A stretch of 64,000 nucleotides of DNA from Schistosoma haematobium (lineage: Eukaryota > Platyhelminthes > Trematoda > Strigeidida > Schistosomatidae), in assembly GCF_000699445.3 (NCBI RefSeq), contig NC_067197.1, positions 9,244,152 through 9,308,151 of the forward strand, written 5' to 3'. Made by a program: the position numbers and the translations under genes. Below are positions 36,736-48,481 of the stretch, piece after piece. The first letter of the stretch is position 1. Each line of letters opens with the position of its first letter. The notes beneath the pieces were generated by a model. It did not search any database. It was not told the DNA's origin and saw only the letters and a program-made list of their open reading frames with translations.

Positions 36736-38094
36736 AAAATACATAATAATCTTCACAAGCCTATACTTGGTTTATTGAAATATTTGAATGATTTGTTAAA
36801 TAACTTATCGTATGGTTCTTGAACTTTTAATTAATTGTTCGCCTTTGGAAAAAGTTGTGTTGATCTCTTGTGATTATCGGATACCTGGTGATTTCGTAGT
36901 CGGGGTTGAAATCAATTCAGGTATTATATATCTCTATTTTCTATATTTATCTTTATATTATTGGTACTGCTTGATTATTGTGTTTTTGATTATTTTGCTT
37001 GATGATTGTGTAACTTCAATTTTAATTTATACATGAGAGCTTAGAAGACTTATAGAAGTCTTGAAGTTTTGGAATTTACGTCTACGATTCTTTTGAAATG
37101 TTTTTAAGTCAGAGCTAGAACGCTCTTTGGTTGAAGAAGGTATGGTCACACTCATTTGCAAAGGTGTTAACGAGATGCTAGCTTTCGCTCACTGTTCAGA
37201 TTACCTGTTCATCGCAGTTGTGAAAGTTATCTAAAGACTTGTTAATCAGTTTCACATTGATTTTTTACGAGTTTAAATTTGTGTACCGATCATCTTATTG
37301 TTTATTAATGACTTTTATGACCTACTATTACCAGAAGACCTTTAGATTCGGCGGAAAATACTTGCTACCTGTGCTTTGAATTTTCAAGTAAACTTAGTTT
37401 GGTGTATAAACTTGGACCAAAAGTAATCTTCCCTTCTACTTGAAGAATCCCAATTATTAATATTACTGTTATATCCAGCACGTATTTCCTGTGTGATTGA
37501 AATATTACACCTACTGTCGCGAAGGATTTAGACATCACTTTATAGGATACTCTAGTTTTGGAGCTAGTTAAACATACACAGTTTTGATACTTCTTTCCAA
37601 TTTATTAGTTGGTAGGACGTTGAAGTCATTCAAAACCGTATTAAGCGCCAAATTATGGCTCACTTTAACAAAACTTTTGTTCTATTAACTATGGAAGGAT
37701 ACCATTCTCCTGGAATTAATTTAGAGAAATGCAAAAAAATGGTACATAGACCAGAAGATTAAAGCAATTTGACTCACTTCAGTCCAGTGGACGAACGACC
37801 TACACAATGCTGAAGGATTGTCAAGGATATAATTATGATATTTCTGCTCGGCGAAGTTTCAACTTCAAAATCTTAAATATCTGTGTAAGGATTGAAAAAA
37901 CTATTTGAATTACGCCTATTCAGATGTGGAAACGACCGTATTCAATGCAAAAGCAATTAATAAGTTGCTAGCAGTTTGCTATATCTTTACAACGAAGTTT
38001 GAAGTTATTCCTTATAGTAATTATTATTTAACTACTCAGATGTTTTCAATAACATGTGACATTGGCCTACTGTTCGAGGTTTAATAGTTTTGGC
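36736..38094. other. No gene recognised
   Basis: An exon-like stretch at 36812-36915 (open, then TCAG|GTATTA) is noted but unsupported. Confidence 0.35.
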
Positions 38095-38415
38095 GTCTCA
38101 GAGGTGACTTTTTAATGACTTATAGAACCCTAAACACTCCTGAGTACCCACTCAAATACCTAAGGTCAGCCCCAATCGAAACCTCAGGTGTGACGCCCAG
38201 AAATTAGCGACACAACGTAGCATAATGTATTATGGGAGCACCTTCTACTATTTACGAGTAGCTCAATTCCTGAACTCTCTGCTGGGTGAAGTGGTTCAAG
38301 CGACTTCTCAGGAGTCGTTTAAGAGGAAACTCGACATATTCTTATGGGCTCAAGACAGTATTTCGCTATGATTCACTAATATTACCTTTTTTGTCGTTAA
38401 ATAAACTTAGGTTCC
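38095..38415 (+). pseudogene. CR1/Jockey-like LINE reverse transcriptase C-terminus
   Basis: Broken frames read RGDFLMTYRTLNTPEYPLKY and then FYYLRVAQFLNSLLGEVVQA-TSQESFKRKLDIFL. This is the family's final F-x-x-R-V-x-x-x-WNSLP-x-x-VV-x-A-x-S-x-x-SFKR-x-LD motif, with W and P lost. A lineage separate from the RTE-like copies. Confidence 0.7.
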
Positions 38416-39391
38416 TACATGGAAGCATCAGTGATCCACTGCTACTAGAACCATTTACGCCGAAGCTTCAAAGTATCTACTTCAGAATGACTACTTCCTA
38501 GGCAATTTTTTTAGTTCTCCTACTGCCAAATGTATCGTGGTTAGTTTTAGTAATTTGTTCAACTCTACCTTTTTGTTTCTTCATGTTTACTAAAAGATTT
38601 TCTGTCACAAATTTCGAGCTAGGTTGGCTCTTCTTGCTAAGTGATGTATTGAAATTCCATGACAAAAATTTGAGTTATAAAATAAAAGTATTTCACATTC
38701 TGCCAAACATGATTGTAGGGTCCGGTTCGTAGAATATTCGATAAGACTACAATTTACTGACGACCTTTGAACAACGAAAAAGTGGCCTTGAGAAAACGCA
38801 TCTACTTACTAGGGTTGAAAGAGGGTTTTAGAATAGTACGAGGAATTAGGATTAAGATTAAAAGGTAGAAGTTAGGGTTTTCATCACATATTGACATCAG
38901 CTATCATATCAAAATGCCAAAAGATGAATATTAGCTTGTATAATCGTCATTACAAAACGATAATATTGACAGAATTATCTAGCTTATTATTGCTGAGTTT
39001 AAAAATATTCCATTTCTGTCAAAGTATGGTATATGCATAAAAATATTTTGACCATGGATTATTGTACTCAGTGTTCTTGCTTGATGTTAAGTGGGACTTT
39101 ATTTTGTATGTGCTGGTGTCGAACAAGAATAGACAAAATGGGATACTAAATTGACCTTTAAGCATGTTTAGAGACTGGTTTAGCTGGTACGTTTAGCTGT
39201 ATTTGTCATTATTCACTTAAACCTGAGTCTTACATGAAAGCAGTTGACAGTGAATGATCACCACTAATTAGCTTTCAACTGACACTTTTTTTATTACATT
39301 TTTTCGTACATGTGGTATTTTATAAGAACTTCCGTTAAAATTTGATTGAATAGTTTCACAGTATTCAGACACCGAGTTGATATGAGACACC

Positions 39392-39574
39392 AATGAGGAA
39401 GAATATATGTGTAAAATCTCAGCGAATGAATTTGAAGTAAATCCTTGTTTATATTCGGTAATTTTGATGTTTGATTATAATTTCTTGAAAACTCCTGGAC
39501 CAGATTACCAGGCGAAACGTTTGATTAACTTCAAATTCATCCGCTGAGATTTTACAAATACATTCCTCCCCATT
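39392..39574. repeat. 47-bp inverted repeat enclosing a hammerhead-like hairpin
   Basis: Arms 39392-39438 and 39528-39574 match with five mismatches (TAAAATCTCAGCG core). Between them lie CTTGAAAACT, a perfect CCTGG/CCAGG stem and GCGAAACGTTTG, similar in layout to a hammerhead stem II and GAAA core, though the CTGANGA box is not intact. Confidence 0.7.
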
Positions 39575-39711
39575 AATATGGTATTTTAGTTTCAAGTTTT
39601 CTATTTCTCATTGTGTTCTCTCATTCTTACGTGCCGTAAAAGATATTAAATCATAACTACTGAGTTAGATGAAAAAAACCTGTCAGCCAAAATCAAAGTT
39701 ACAATCTTCAA

Positions 39712-40117
39712 TACGAACGGCCAGACAGTTCTACTGTACGGAGCTGAAACTTGGAGAATTACCACAGCCACCACCAAGAAAGTACAAGTATCTATAAACA
39801 GTTGTCTATAGTAAATACTCAATGTCCGTTGAATGGGTACCATTAGAAACAGCCTACTGTGAGAGAGAACAAACCAGTTTCCATCTCAACAGGAAATTAG
39901 GAAAAGATTATGAAAGTGGATAGAAAATATATTAATGAAACCATTAGACTGAATTACGGGGCAATCTCTAACTTGAACCAAAGAACACAATCCTTCAAGA
40001 ATTGGAGGCAGACATTAATATAGTGAATAGCGATTGGAAAGAACTGGAAAGGAGAGTCCAGGATGGAGTCCTATGGTCCTATGCTTCTCCACTACGGATA
40101 ACAGGTGCAAGTAATAA
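39712..40117 (+). pseudogene. LINE ORF tail (TAAG-tail family), decayed
   Basis: Starts AGACAGTTCTACTGTACGGA, frame [19 protein letters not shown], then broken to ELERRVQDGVLW and the end ACAGGTGCAAGTAA. Same region as 26215-26650. Confidence 0.75.
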
Positions 40118-41861
40118 GATGAAGAAAAATACAATTTTTGTTTATTATTTCAGTCTAATTAAGCATAATCTTACGTCATTTGTTAGCGACATATTTGACT
40201 GCCCTTCCTTTCACAGGAGCTATAGCTCGTTTTTATTAAGAGAAATCGCTCCGCTCTTTTTAAATCCAAACTTATCTTACACTTCTCCTGCTCCATAATC
40301 AACCGACACTTTAGCAGATGTCATTCTGAGGCTTATGATTTGCAATTCTCCACAGTTTGAATATTCACTGGGACTTATGAAAAAGAAAACCAGGGAACCA
40401 TAATCTTGAAAATCAGTATTTTATTGAGATATAGATTGTACCGTTCCTTTCAATGGACATTGCTGTGCTGAGAAATTGATAAACAAGAAGACTGTGGTGA
40501 TATATGTGTGTTAACTAGTGAAAACCGGTTCCATTAGTTTTAACGACTGCAAATCCCCACTGAAAAGGTTTGTTTGGGTGGTACATCACTGCTTTGACTC
40601 ACATGATAAAATGACTTGTTTACACTAACTATCTCACTAAGCTATATATACCTAAAGCTGTCGGGTGCTACAATTCCAGTAACTTGTGAAACGTTAGTTT
40701 GTTTTCCAAATTTGTATACCATAATATAGACTTGAGTGCTGTGGAAGTTGCTTTTAAGTATTTCGATGAAATTCGTCTTTGGAGGAAGGAGTAGGTTATT
40801 AACGATTATATTTATCTAAACGTGCATACAAATATTGTTCCTGATATGTCGATTATGGGTTTGACGATTAAATTGTTGCTTAACAATTTGAGAAGACAAT
40901 ATTCTTTGAACAACTATTTTAATGAGGACAGCGAGGCTTCACATCTTCTACAGTTTTTACTGATGGGAACATTTAGCCTAATGTTGATCACGTTGATATT
41001 TGTTCTTTATCTGTTTGATCCATTTACAAATGTCAAACGACAAAAAGGGGTCAATCAGTTGGATTTAGTGCTGAGAATCCTGTAATGGATCTTTTAGAGG
41101 TATGATTAAAATTATGTAAACAGATTACAGCATAATAAATAATTAAAGCTATTGCAACTCACTCATTTGAACGGTTCAAAATTGAATGAAAGAAAATCTG
41201 GTTCAAGTTTTGATACTTTTTAACCGATATTACCCATAAGTGTTAATAATCTTCTGGATACTAGGAGCTCTTCTGATTTTTGAGGCGGTGAGTAAATATT
41301 TTGGCTATCTTTCTGATGTACGATGTATTTTGTTTTGAGTATAATTTAGGTCTCAGCTTTTTTGTGAAATTCCATGAAGGATTCATAAAGAATTATAAGA
41401 AGTTGTTTGAAACGAATCCATACAAATTTCGGCTAAAAATGTTAATTAGAAGAGTTCAACATCAACTAGGTCTATCATCAGCCTTGAGATAATTGTATTT
41501 TAATTACATTATCAGTGATATGATTTGAAATTGTTCACAATTATCTTACACTACTCATTAGTAACTTCCGAAGTGCGATAAAAACTTTTCATGTTTTTCA
41601 ATGTTTACTTAACATTTTAAGGCTGAACCGCTTAATTAAAATGACTACCTTTACGATTACTAATGAAACATATTAAAATAAGTTGTATTAAGTAGCATGT
41701 GTGAGTTACCTTCATTACCCATATTCCTCAGAAAACCCCATGAGAGTTTTTTATACATATGGGTAAGAAGTTTAGGATATTCAAAAATCCATTTTCTTTT
41801 ATGTATTATTAATTCCATATTCACATATAATTTGGACATTTCTAATAATCAGTATAGGGTT
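40118..41861. other. No gene recognised
   Basis: AT-rich. An 87-codon ORF (40822-41085) with one hydrophobic stretch is probably chance. Confidence 0.4.
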
Positions 41862-42040
41862 GTGGAGATTGTTGAGTTTAGATTGATATCAATAATGGGT
41901 CAATGTTAGACCACCATTGAAGACGTGGAAGCACTGGACGGCCGTTTCGTCCTAGTATTGGACTCCTCTGTAGTGCGCATGCACGATCCTGCACACACGA
42001 CGATTGTTTAGTGCTTCCAGGTTTTCAGTGGTGGTCAAAC
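41862..42040 (-). mobile_element. Hammerhead SINE (-) followed by a short (+) SINE tail
   Basis: - strand core CAGAGGAG (U4 to A) with intact stem II, GGACGAAAC and GGCCGTC. At 41998 it switches to a + oriented tail (TTTAGTGCTTCCAGGTTTTC). Confidence 0.7.
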
Positions 42041-42244
42041 ATTTTTAATAGTTAAGGATTATATTAAATGAAGTCGTATTTTTGTGTTTAATTTTCTTAC
42101 TGATTCTAAATAACCATTCATTTCAAGACTACAGTGAGGGGATCTACTCCACTGTATTATCCATCATTATCTTGCGATGAGTAATGTTATTTAAGTATAT
42201 AAATCGACATATTTTAGTTATAATTTTGAACTGTATATTTTTCT

Positions 42245-42420
42245 CTAAACATGACCACTTTTTGGATCAGTAATTTGGATATATAATTGTAGAATCTGAA
42301 GAGAATCTATTGAAAAGGATATTATTCGTCCATATATATAAGTGTTTTAATATGATGGGGATTTTTAAACGATATTTCAGTTAACAGTATTGAGATGGTG
42401 GAGAAGATTTGTAGCTCAGG
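42245..42420 (+). repeat. Repeat block upstream of the palindrome
   Basis: Shares ATTTGGATATAT, GAAGAG and TTTTAATATGATGGGGAT with 17325-17435; probably the end of a Penelope-like or related element. Confidence 0.5.
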
Positions 42421-42428
42421 TGGATGAT

Positions 42429-42605
42429 TTTGGTGGAGTTTTGTTCTCTGAGCTGGATGGTTTGGTCGTGGAGCTTTCATCGTTCTTCTGAACGACGTCA
42501 TCAGAACAAACTTCTATCTGAAGTTTGTTCTGATGACGTCGTTCAGAAGAACGATGAAAGCTCCACGACCAAACCATCCAGCTCAGAGAACAAAACTCCA
42601 CCAAA
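42429..42605. repeat. Perfect 177-bp palindrome (86-bp arms, 5-bp centre)
   Basis: Arms 42429-42514 and 42520-42605 are exact reverse complements; centre TATCT. Each arm carries CTGATGA, a 7-bp stem (GTCGTTC / GAACGAT, loop AGAA) and GAAA, a hammerhead-like layout (right arm 42530-42559). The same protein reading occurs on both strands for this reason and is not a gene. Confidence 0.95.
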
Positions 42606-43314
42606 GTTAACAGTATTCCTCAACTTGCAAGTTTCTATTACCATTTATCAAAAAAACCCATCATAATTAATATAATTCACACTGACTGAACTGTCAGTAG
42701 TAACTGTTATTTGTCTAGCTTCAATGGTGACCAAGTTATTTGAATAAAGTATCCATTATTCTAAGTAACCTCATATTACATGTACATACATACTTCTTTT
42801 GTAAATATAGAGTAATGTACTAGGAATAAACAGCTGTTCAGTGCTTCTTCGTATCCAATGGTTGTCTAACTGTGACATGAAACTACATAAGATTTTATTA
42901 TTCTAAAAGCTTAAACATAAACTATTATTGATTTTCATGCGTTCTGACCTCTCGATAAGTTTAGATAAAACAAGATTAGTGGAATAACATGAATTTACTA
43001 TATTCGAAGGCATCTTATCAGCTGTAAACGGATGAAATCAATGATTTTTCGTCATATTTAAAAGTTTTGTAAATTCCTAAATAGTAGCATTATCAACACG
43101 TTCGTTAACTTTCTACTCTTATCAGCTGGTTATTCTTCAGTTTGCTTTTAAATGATTTGCTAATAAAAATCAAATCTACAGTTTCGTTTTCGTACATTTT
43201 ATTTCTTTTTTAAATCTTTCGTAGTTTGTCTTTCATTAAATGTTTTTGCATAGAATTTAAATTCACCCCTTCGAGATGAACATCAAAACGGCATAAAACA
43301 ATGATCTACTTACA

Positions 43315-43766
43315 ATTGATTGATCACTGGGTGGCGATCAATGTCATGCGCGTCTATTCCTTATTAGTGCAGATCGAATGCTATCGACCATGTTGCAATG
43401 TGGTCACCAGCCTAAGTGACTCGACACTGCGTGCACTATTGCGAGATTAGATGGTGGTCGACAGGAAACCCTGGACCCGGGTTTCGTGTTACTTGGCCCT
43501 CGTCAGCAAAGTGTACCTGTAATCTTGGGGGAACTGGTGCTCCCTGGCGGATTCGGTCTCGTGTCACCCAGCTCCACAGTCAGAGACGTTACCACTGAGC
43601 TATCCGAGCCGCGACCGACCTCCTGTAGGACTGAGATGCAATCACGATTGATTGATCACTAGGTGGCGATCAATGTCATGCGTGTCTAGTCCTTATTGGT
43701 GCAGATCGAATGCTATCAACCATGTTGCAATGTGGTCATTAGCTTAGGTGACTCGACATTGCGTGC
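43315..43766 (-). repeat. Hammerhead satellite, 332-bp period, 1.36 units
   Basis: 120-bp ends 43315-43434 and 43647-43766 repeat directly with about 11 differences. The - strand unit has a tRNA-like head (GGATAGCTCAGTGGTAACGT, box B-like GAGACCGAATCCGC) and a hammerhead: CTGACGAG at 43506-43499, GAAACCCGGGTC, cleavage after the GTC at 43476-43474. Core bases are intact, but stem II (GGCC...ACAC) pairs poorly. Confidence 0.8.
43463..43520 (-). ncRNA. Hammerhead ribozyme of the 332-bp satellite, weak stem II
   Basis: CTGACGA, GAAA and GTC are present; stem III ACCCGGGT is self-complementary; stem I TTTG pairs with CAGG through G-U pairs. Only one or two stem II pairs remain, so activity is doubtful. 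Confidence 0.6.
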
Positions 43767-44639
43767 TGTCGTACTGTTAAATCTATCGAAGCGTCTAATT
43801 CACAAAATTGAGATACGCGGGAAATCGGAGTTCACAAAACAACGATTTGTTTAAAAAACTATTCTTTATTGAGTAATATACATAAATCAGATACAAACTT
43901 CAACTTGTGAGGTATGTGTAGTTCCTTGTAACTCTAAAATAAAAAAGTCTTCCTGCAATAATAACATAAGAAATAATTATGACATATGATAATGTGACAG
44001 CTAATAGTTGTGTCTAATCTTGATAACATTTTATCAACAAGCTAAAAACGGAATCAAGAGCAAACAATATGGAAACCGTTGCGTTGAAACAAGGATTAAA
44101 CGACTATACAAAATTGAGAATAACTGCTAAAAGGATTGAAAGTGACTATCATGATAAATACAATAAATGTTATAAGCGTATGTAAATATTTTGGAATAAT
44201 ACACGATAAACTCGCGTTACAACAGACGCGTAGAAATTGCTAGGAAAACAGCTGTTTACTGAATATAGTATAAAGCAATACACAAGAGTCGAAGGGAAGT
44301 GAATAAGAATGGAGAAAATAAAACAGACATAATATCTACTTTCCTGTATAATGGTTTTACGTAACCAAAGATTAATTAATGTTTTAAAATACCATTCTAC
44401 ATTAACATAAAAGAAATAATTTCACTAATGCAAGTAAGCATTTTTACCTAGAAAAGTTGTTCGCAATTCAAAGTTAAATTTCACATGTTCATGTGAGCTA
44501 CATAAAAAAATGTAAGTTGGGGACATCTTCAAAAAGGAAGGCCATGAACGTTATGATATAAAAATTCCATGTTTTTTCTTCCTTAGATCTCTGGGAGAAT
44601 GAGCAAGCGATCATTTTAGTCTTAGAATTTATGTTTAGT

Positions 44640-44800
44640 TGGTAGATAGTTTGGATCATAGACTGCTAGTGAAAACTAGAGGACACTGGTCAGCTGTTTT
44701 ATCCTAGCAATGTACACCCATGACTCTTATACCTATTTTGTGGTCATTGATTTTGAATGGCTATCTAGCTAAAATCAATCAGTTTGTGATGTAAACGATC
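44640..44800 (-). mobile_element. Highly decayed hammerhead SINE
   Basis: In + reading: AGACTGCTAGTGAAAACTAG, GGACACTGGTCAGCTGTTTT, ATCCTAGCAATG; recognisable only by its order of blocks. Confidence 0.4.
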
Positions 44801-45204
44801 TCCAATCCTCTTATCTCAATTATTCAGAAAATTTGTGAATATGATACTGTAGCCGATATGTTGTGCGAACAGTTTTGGTGGGCGGAGCGTTGAAATTATT
44901 CAAACTGCTGTAGTTATTTGGAACATTATGTTTACATATGGTATCTTTTACATACTTGGTTCCCGATTCCTGTCAAACTGAGAGTTCTAATTGTGATGAA
45001 TGTTCATATATAAGCATAAGTTATTGTTATAAGGGAAGAATTACTGTATGATTTATGTAAGAATATGAATGTCCAAAGAACTATCTGAAATGATCTGAAG
45101 TTTATTTATAGGACAATTAATCCCAAGATTTCAACTGTTAACCTAAGGACTTTAGTTGACCAAACCTTTGATTGTTGAATTGAGCCATGTTGACAAGTGT
45201 AAAC

Positions 45205-45500
45205 TATTTGGTTGAGGTCCTTGTGATAACCTAACTGGTAGTTGAAGGCATTGAGTGATATGTCTCAGAATCGATTACAATGGCAAAGATGTATTCACTT
45301 TTTATCTTCTAGACCATGGGTTGTAAACTCAAAATGTACTTTTTATCCTAAGAGTGTATTTTTCTCTCGAATTATATTGTTTATGCCTCATTTTGTCCTA
45401 CTATCACTGGTACTATTACTATTTGTATTTGTATCATTCGTCATGATAATTTTTTGTCGTTGTCCTAACATTGCATTTCAACGTGTATTATTTAGTAAAT
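45205..45500 (+). mobile_element. LINE ORF end and 3' UTR (TGAC-tail family), decayed
   Basis: Reads LKALSDMSQNRLQWQRCIHF like DMAQNRLQWRRCIHSL at 22470; no tail repeat. Confidence 0.65.
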
Positions 45501-46017
45501 GTGCTACGTTTAATATTACTTATCAGTAACACCTGCATAAATGGCTTATTTCTGAATTCATGCTTCCGTTATTGAAAATAAAAATTATAATTTATAACAA
45601 TTTTTTGAGAGATTTGAACTAGATTTTCGTTGCGACCCGTTCGATGATTAAAAAAAACACAAACTCAGCTTTTATTGGAAAATCATGACAAACTAAATTC
45701 ATGACTCCTTCAAATTGAGGTCAAAAATCAGTTTGTTTTAACAATACGTATAGATTTCTGGCGGCCTGCTTAAATATCTGGGCTACCTATTCCTGCCATC
45801 CAAATATTTCAACAACCGATTCAGACGCGTTTTTGAAAAGTTCATGACTTTTCACTGTACAAGTCACGAAAGAGCCCAATCAGAGACATCGTGATTCCTA
45901 GCAATATGCATTGAAAAGAGTGAACATTATTCAGATATCGACTCCTGAACTGTTAACATTTGACTGGTGATCACTTAATATTTGTCGCAACGATCGATCA
46001 AGAAATAAGAAACGGAA

Positions 46018-46100
46018 ACTTGTTGAAATACTTTATGCTGAGAATTCTATATTGTACCAAAAATATAATAATGAATAAAACAATTATTATTATTATCAAT
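46018..46100 (+). mobile_element. LINE 3' end (TAA/ATT-tail family)
   Basis: CTTGTTGAAATACTTTATGC, GAGAATTCTATATTGTACC, GAATAAAACAATTATTATTA. Confidence 0.7.
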
Positions 46101-47340
46101 ATATATCACCACAGTAGTACCGAATAGTTAAATATCTTTCAATGAATAAATCAACATGACAAACAAAATATGTATACAAGATGACTAGAAATTAACCAGA
46201 TACAATTAAAGAGATATAAAGACAGATATTCCAATCACAGAAGATATTCTGAAATCTGAATAATCATATCTTCTTTTAATTAATCCTTATAACTAAAATG
46301 ATACCTAATATAGTAAAAGAGCATTTGAAAAAAAAAAAAGAAATATTAACAGAATCTAAGTATAGATGAAAAAATGATGACAGTTTAAAAAAATGTATCT
46401 CTAGTTGATGATCTAACCGTTATCCTTTTCATCATCATAATATTGATAAATCATAACAAACGCATAATCATGTTTATTTTTGATAGATGAATACGGAAAT
46501 ATCATTTTATCATAAATATTGAAGTAGGATATTCAATGGAAGTTATTGAACAGTACACGTTATATATATTCTAACTCAAATAATCTAGAACTACCTTTTT
46601 TTCTTTTCAACAACGATAAAAACAGTAAAAAGAAAAATCGGAGATAAATAAAATCGGTAGGGTGATTGTGGCATTTGAACAATAATGACAGGAAATGAAA
46701 GAAAAACAACAAAATAAATGGAGAATCAACTCTACAATACATAAATAAATCAAAGAATATAGTCAATTATTAAAAACATAGCTGCGATGACATTTTTATC
46801 TTGAATAAAAAGAAAGTTTACGGGTTGTTTTTCTTCGAAAAAATAAACAGCGAAACTAACGAATGACAACACTAGTTAAAAAAACCCCAGATAATGTGAG
46901 TGTATGTATGTGTGAGAGAGGGAGGACAGAGTGAGGGAATAGAACAGTAAAATGAAGTAGAACAAAATAAAAAAACAATCAATAGTTTTTATAGGGAAAA
47001 AGACTAAATATTTATATAAACATATATCTGAATATATTTAGTTTGCTAAAAGAAAAGTAAACATTAATTATGTGTTGAAACAGTAAAAATTATGATGGAT
47101 GAAATGAATATTTTGCTATTTCTATTTGATGCATCTGAGAGAAAAAATATAGCGTTTCAAAATCCTAAGATAGCGTTTAATGTACTAACACAAACCTTAT
47201 GTATATGTATATAAAGAGAGAGAGTACATGTGTGTGGGAGAGACGGGAGAGTGAGAGGCATCAGGAAGATCTACCGTTTAGGAATGTAAACATACATGAT
47301 ATATATATATATAATTCGATGTAAAAGTAATTAAGTAGTT
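46101..47340. other. Downstream flank of the IQSEC-like gene
   Basis: A-rich with short simple repeats (GAGAGAG at 46913 and 47215, ATATAT at 47300). No gene. Confidence 0.4.
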
Positions 47341-47347
47341 TATCTAT

Positions 47348-47353
47348 TTTATT
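47348..47353 (-). terminator. Candidate poly(A) signal of the IQSEC-like gene
   Basis: AATAAA on the - strand, about 90 bp after the stop codon. Confidence 0.4.
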
Positions 47354-47440
47354 TTCATAAGAAATGAGAAGTGACAAATAAAAATACAAATATAATCACA
47401 TAGCAATATAAGTAAGAGAAATCAATTCACTGAAAGCATA

Positions 47441-47649
47441 TTATTTTAATTCTAATGCAACAAGATTTGTTTCACATAATGCTTGATATAAATCATTTAA
47501 TAAATTTTCATAATCACTTTTATCGAGCGCAGCAATAATAATCATTTGTTCCGGTTGTAAATTGCTATTGTTAAAACTACCAGGAATAGATTGATGATGT
47601 GATGTTCTTGTCTCGGGAAATTTCCATAATTCTATTCCATAACGATACA
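47441..47649 (-). CDS. IQSEC: IQSEC-like exon D (PH end, C-terminus)
   Basis: Acceptor GATATCATAG at 47659-47650. Encodes VYRYGIELWKF, a Ser/Asn-rich loop, the strand MIIIAAL and the C-terminal helix DYENLLNDLYQALCE, ending LVALELK and TAA. Its fit to the last PH strand and helix of IQSEC is good. Confidence 0.82.
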
Positions 47650-48437
47650 CTATGATATCATCAAAAAATGTAAATTTTGTAGTCATTAGGAGTAAATATA
47701 TATACATATTGGGCAAAATGTTGATATGTAAGAAAAAAATGAGGATAGTACACATGGTTTTATGTAATACAATAATTTCTACTAATGATCTTAAATTGTT
47801 GAATAAGTAGACTTAGACAGAGAACTTATCTTTATAAGCAGAGACAGATAGTGGATAGCAGTGGGATCGAGGACGCGCGTTTCGTCCTATCTGGAGCTCG
47901 TCAGCCAGTTGTACCTGCATCCGAGAGTTGATGTTCACCCCTAGACTCAGACCCGGTACCGTTTGCTTCAAACATCATCGCGTTATCTACTTAGATACTG
48001 AGTCTAGATAACCACTAGCTTGTGCAATGGGGTGGAGTTAAATTCATTTTTGCATTGTTTAATTGAATCTTCCCATTGATGTTTAAGACTGCGATTGGCC
48101 ACGAACGGTACTTGGCTCAAGTGCTGGAGTGAACATCAACTCTGAGATGCAGGTACATCTAGCTGATCAGTCCTAAATAGGACGAAACGGGCGTCTTGGA
48201 TTCCGCTACTATCCACCAACCATCTCTGCTTATAATGATTGAAGGCAATATCAAGGCAATCCACACAGGATGGAAATATGCCAATAAGAGACTGATTAAT
48301 TGAAATCCTAAACATCAATGGGAAGATTAAAACAACCAATAGAAAAATGAATTAAACTTATTTTTAGATTAGTTTAGTGGATATATAGATAAAAAAATCC
48401 CAAGGTTAGACTATGAATCATTTGTAAAATTTTAAAC

Positions 48438-48481
<44 letters not shown>

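Noticed and set aside
36812..37036. Exon-like stretch ending at TCAG|GTATTA
   Set aside because: No acceptor, partner exon or recognisable family; the rest of the ORF is a T-rich hydrophobic run.
40822..41085. 87-codon ORF with one membrane-like segment
   Set aside because: AT-rich DNA often gives such hydrophobic runs; no other support.
42416..42666. Overlapping ORFs on both strands with the same protein start
   Set aside because: A consequence of the perfect palindrome.
46560..46766. Phe/Leu-rich ORF
   Set aside because: Low-complexity artefact of A-rich sequence.
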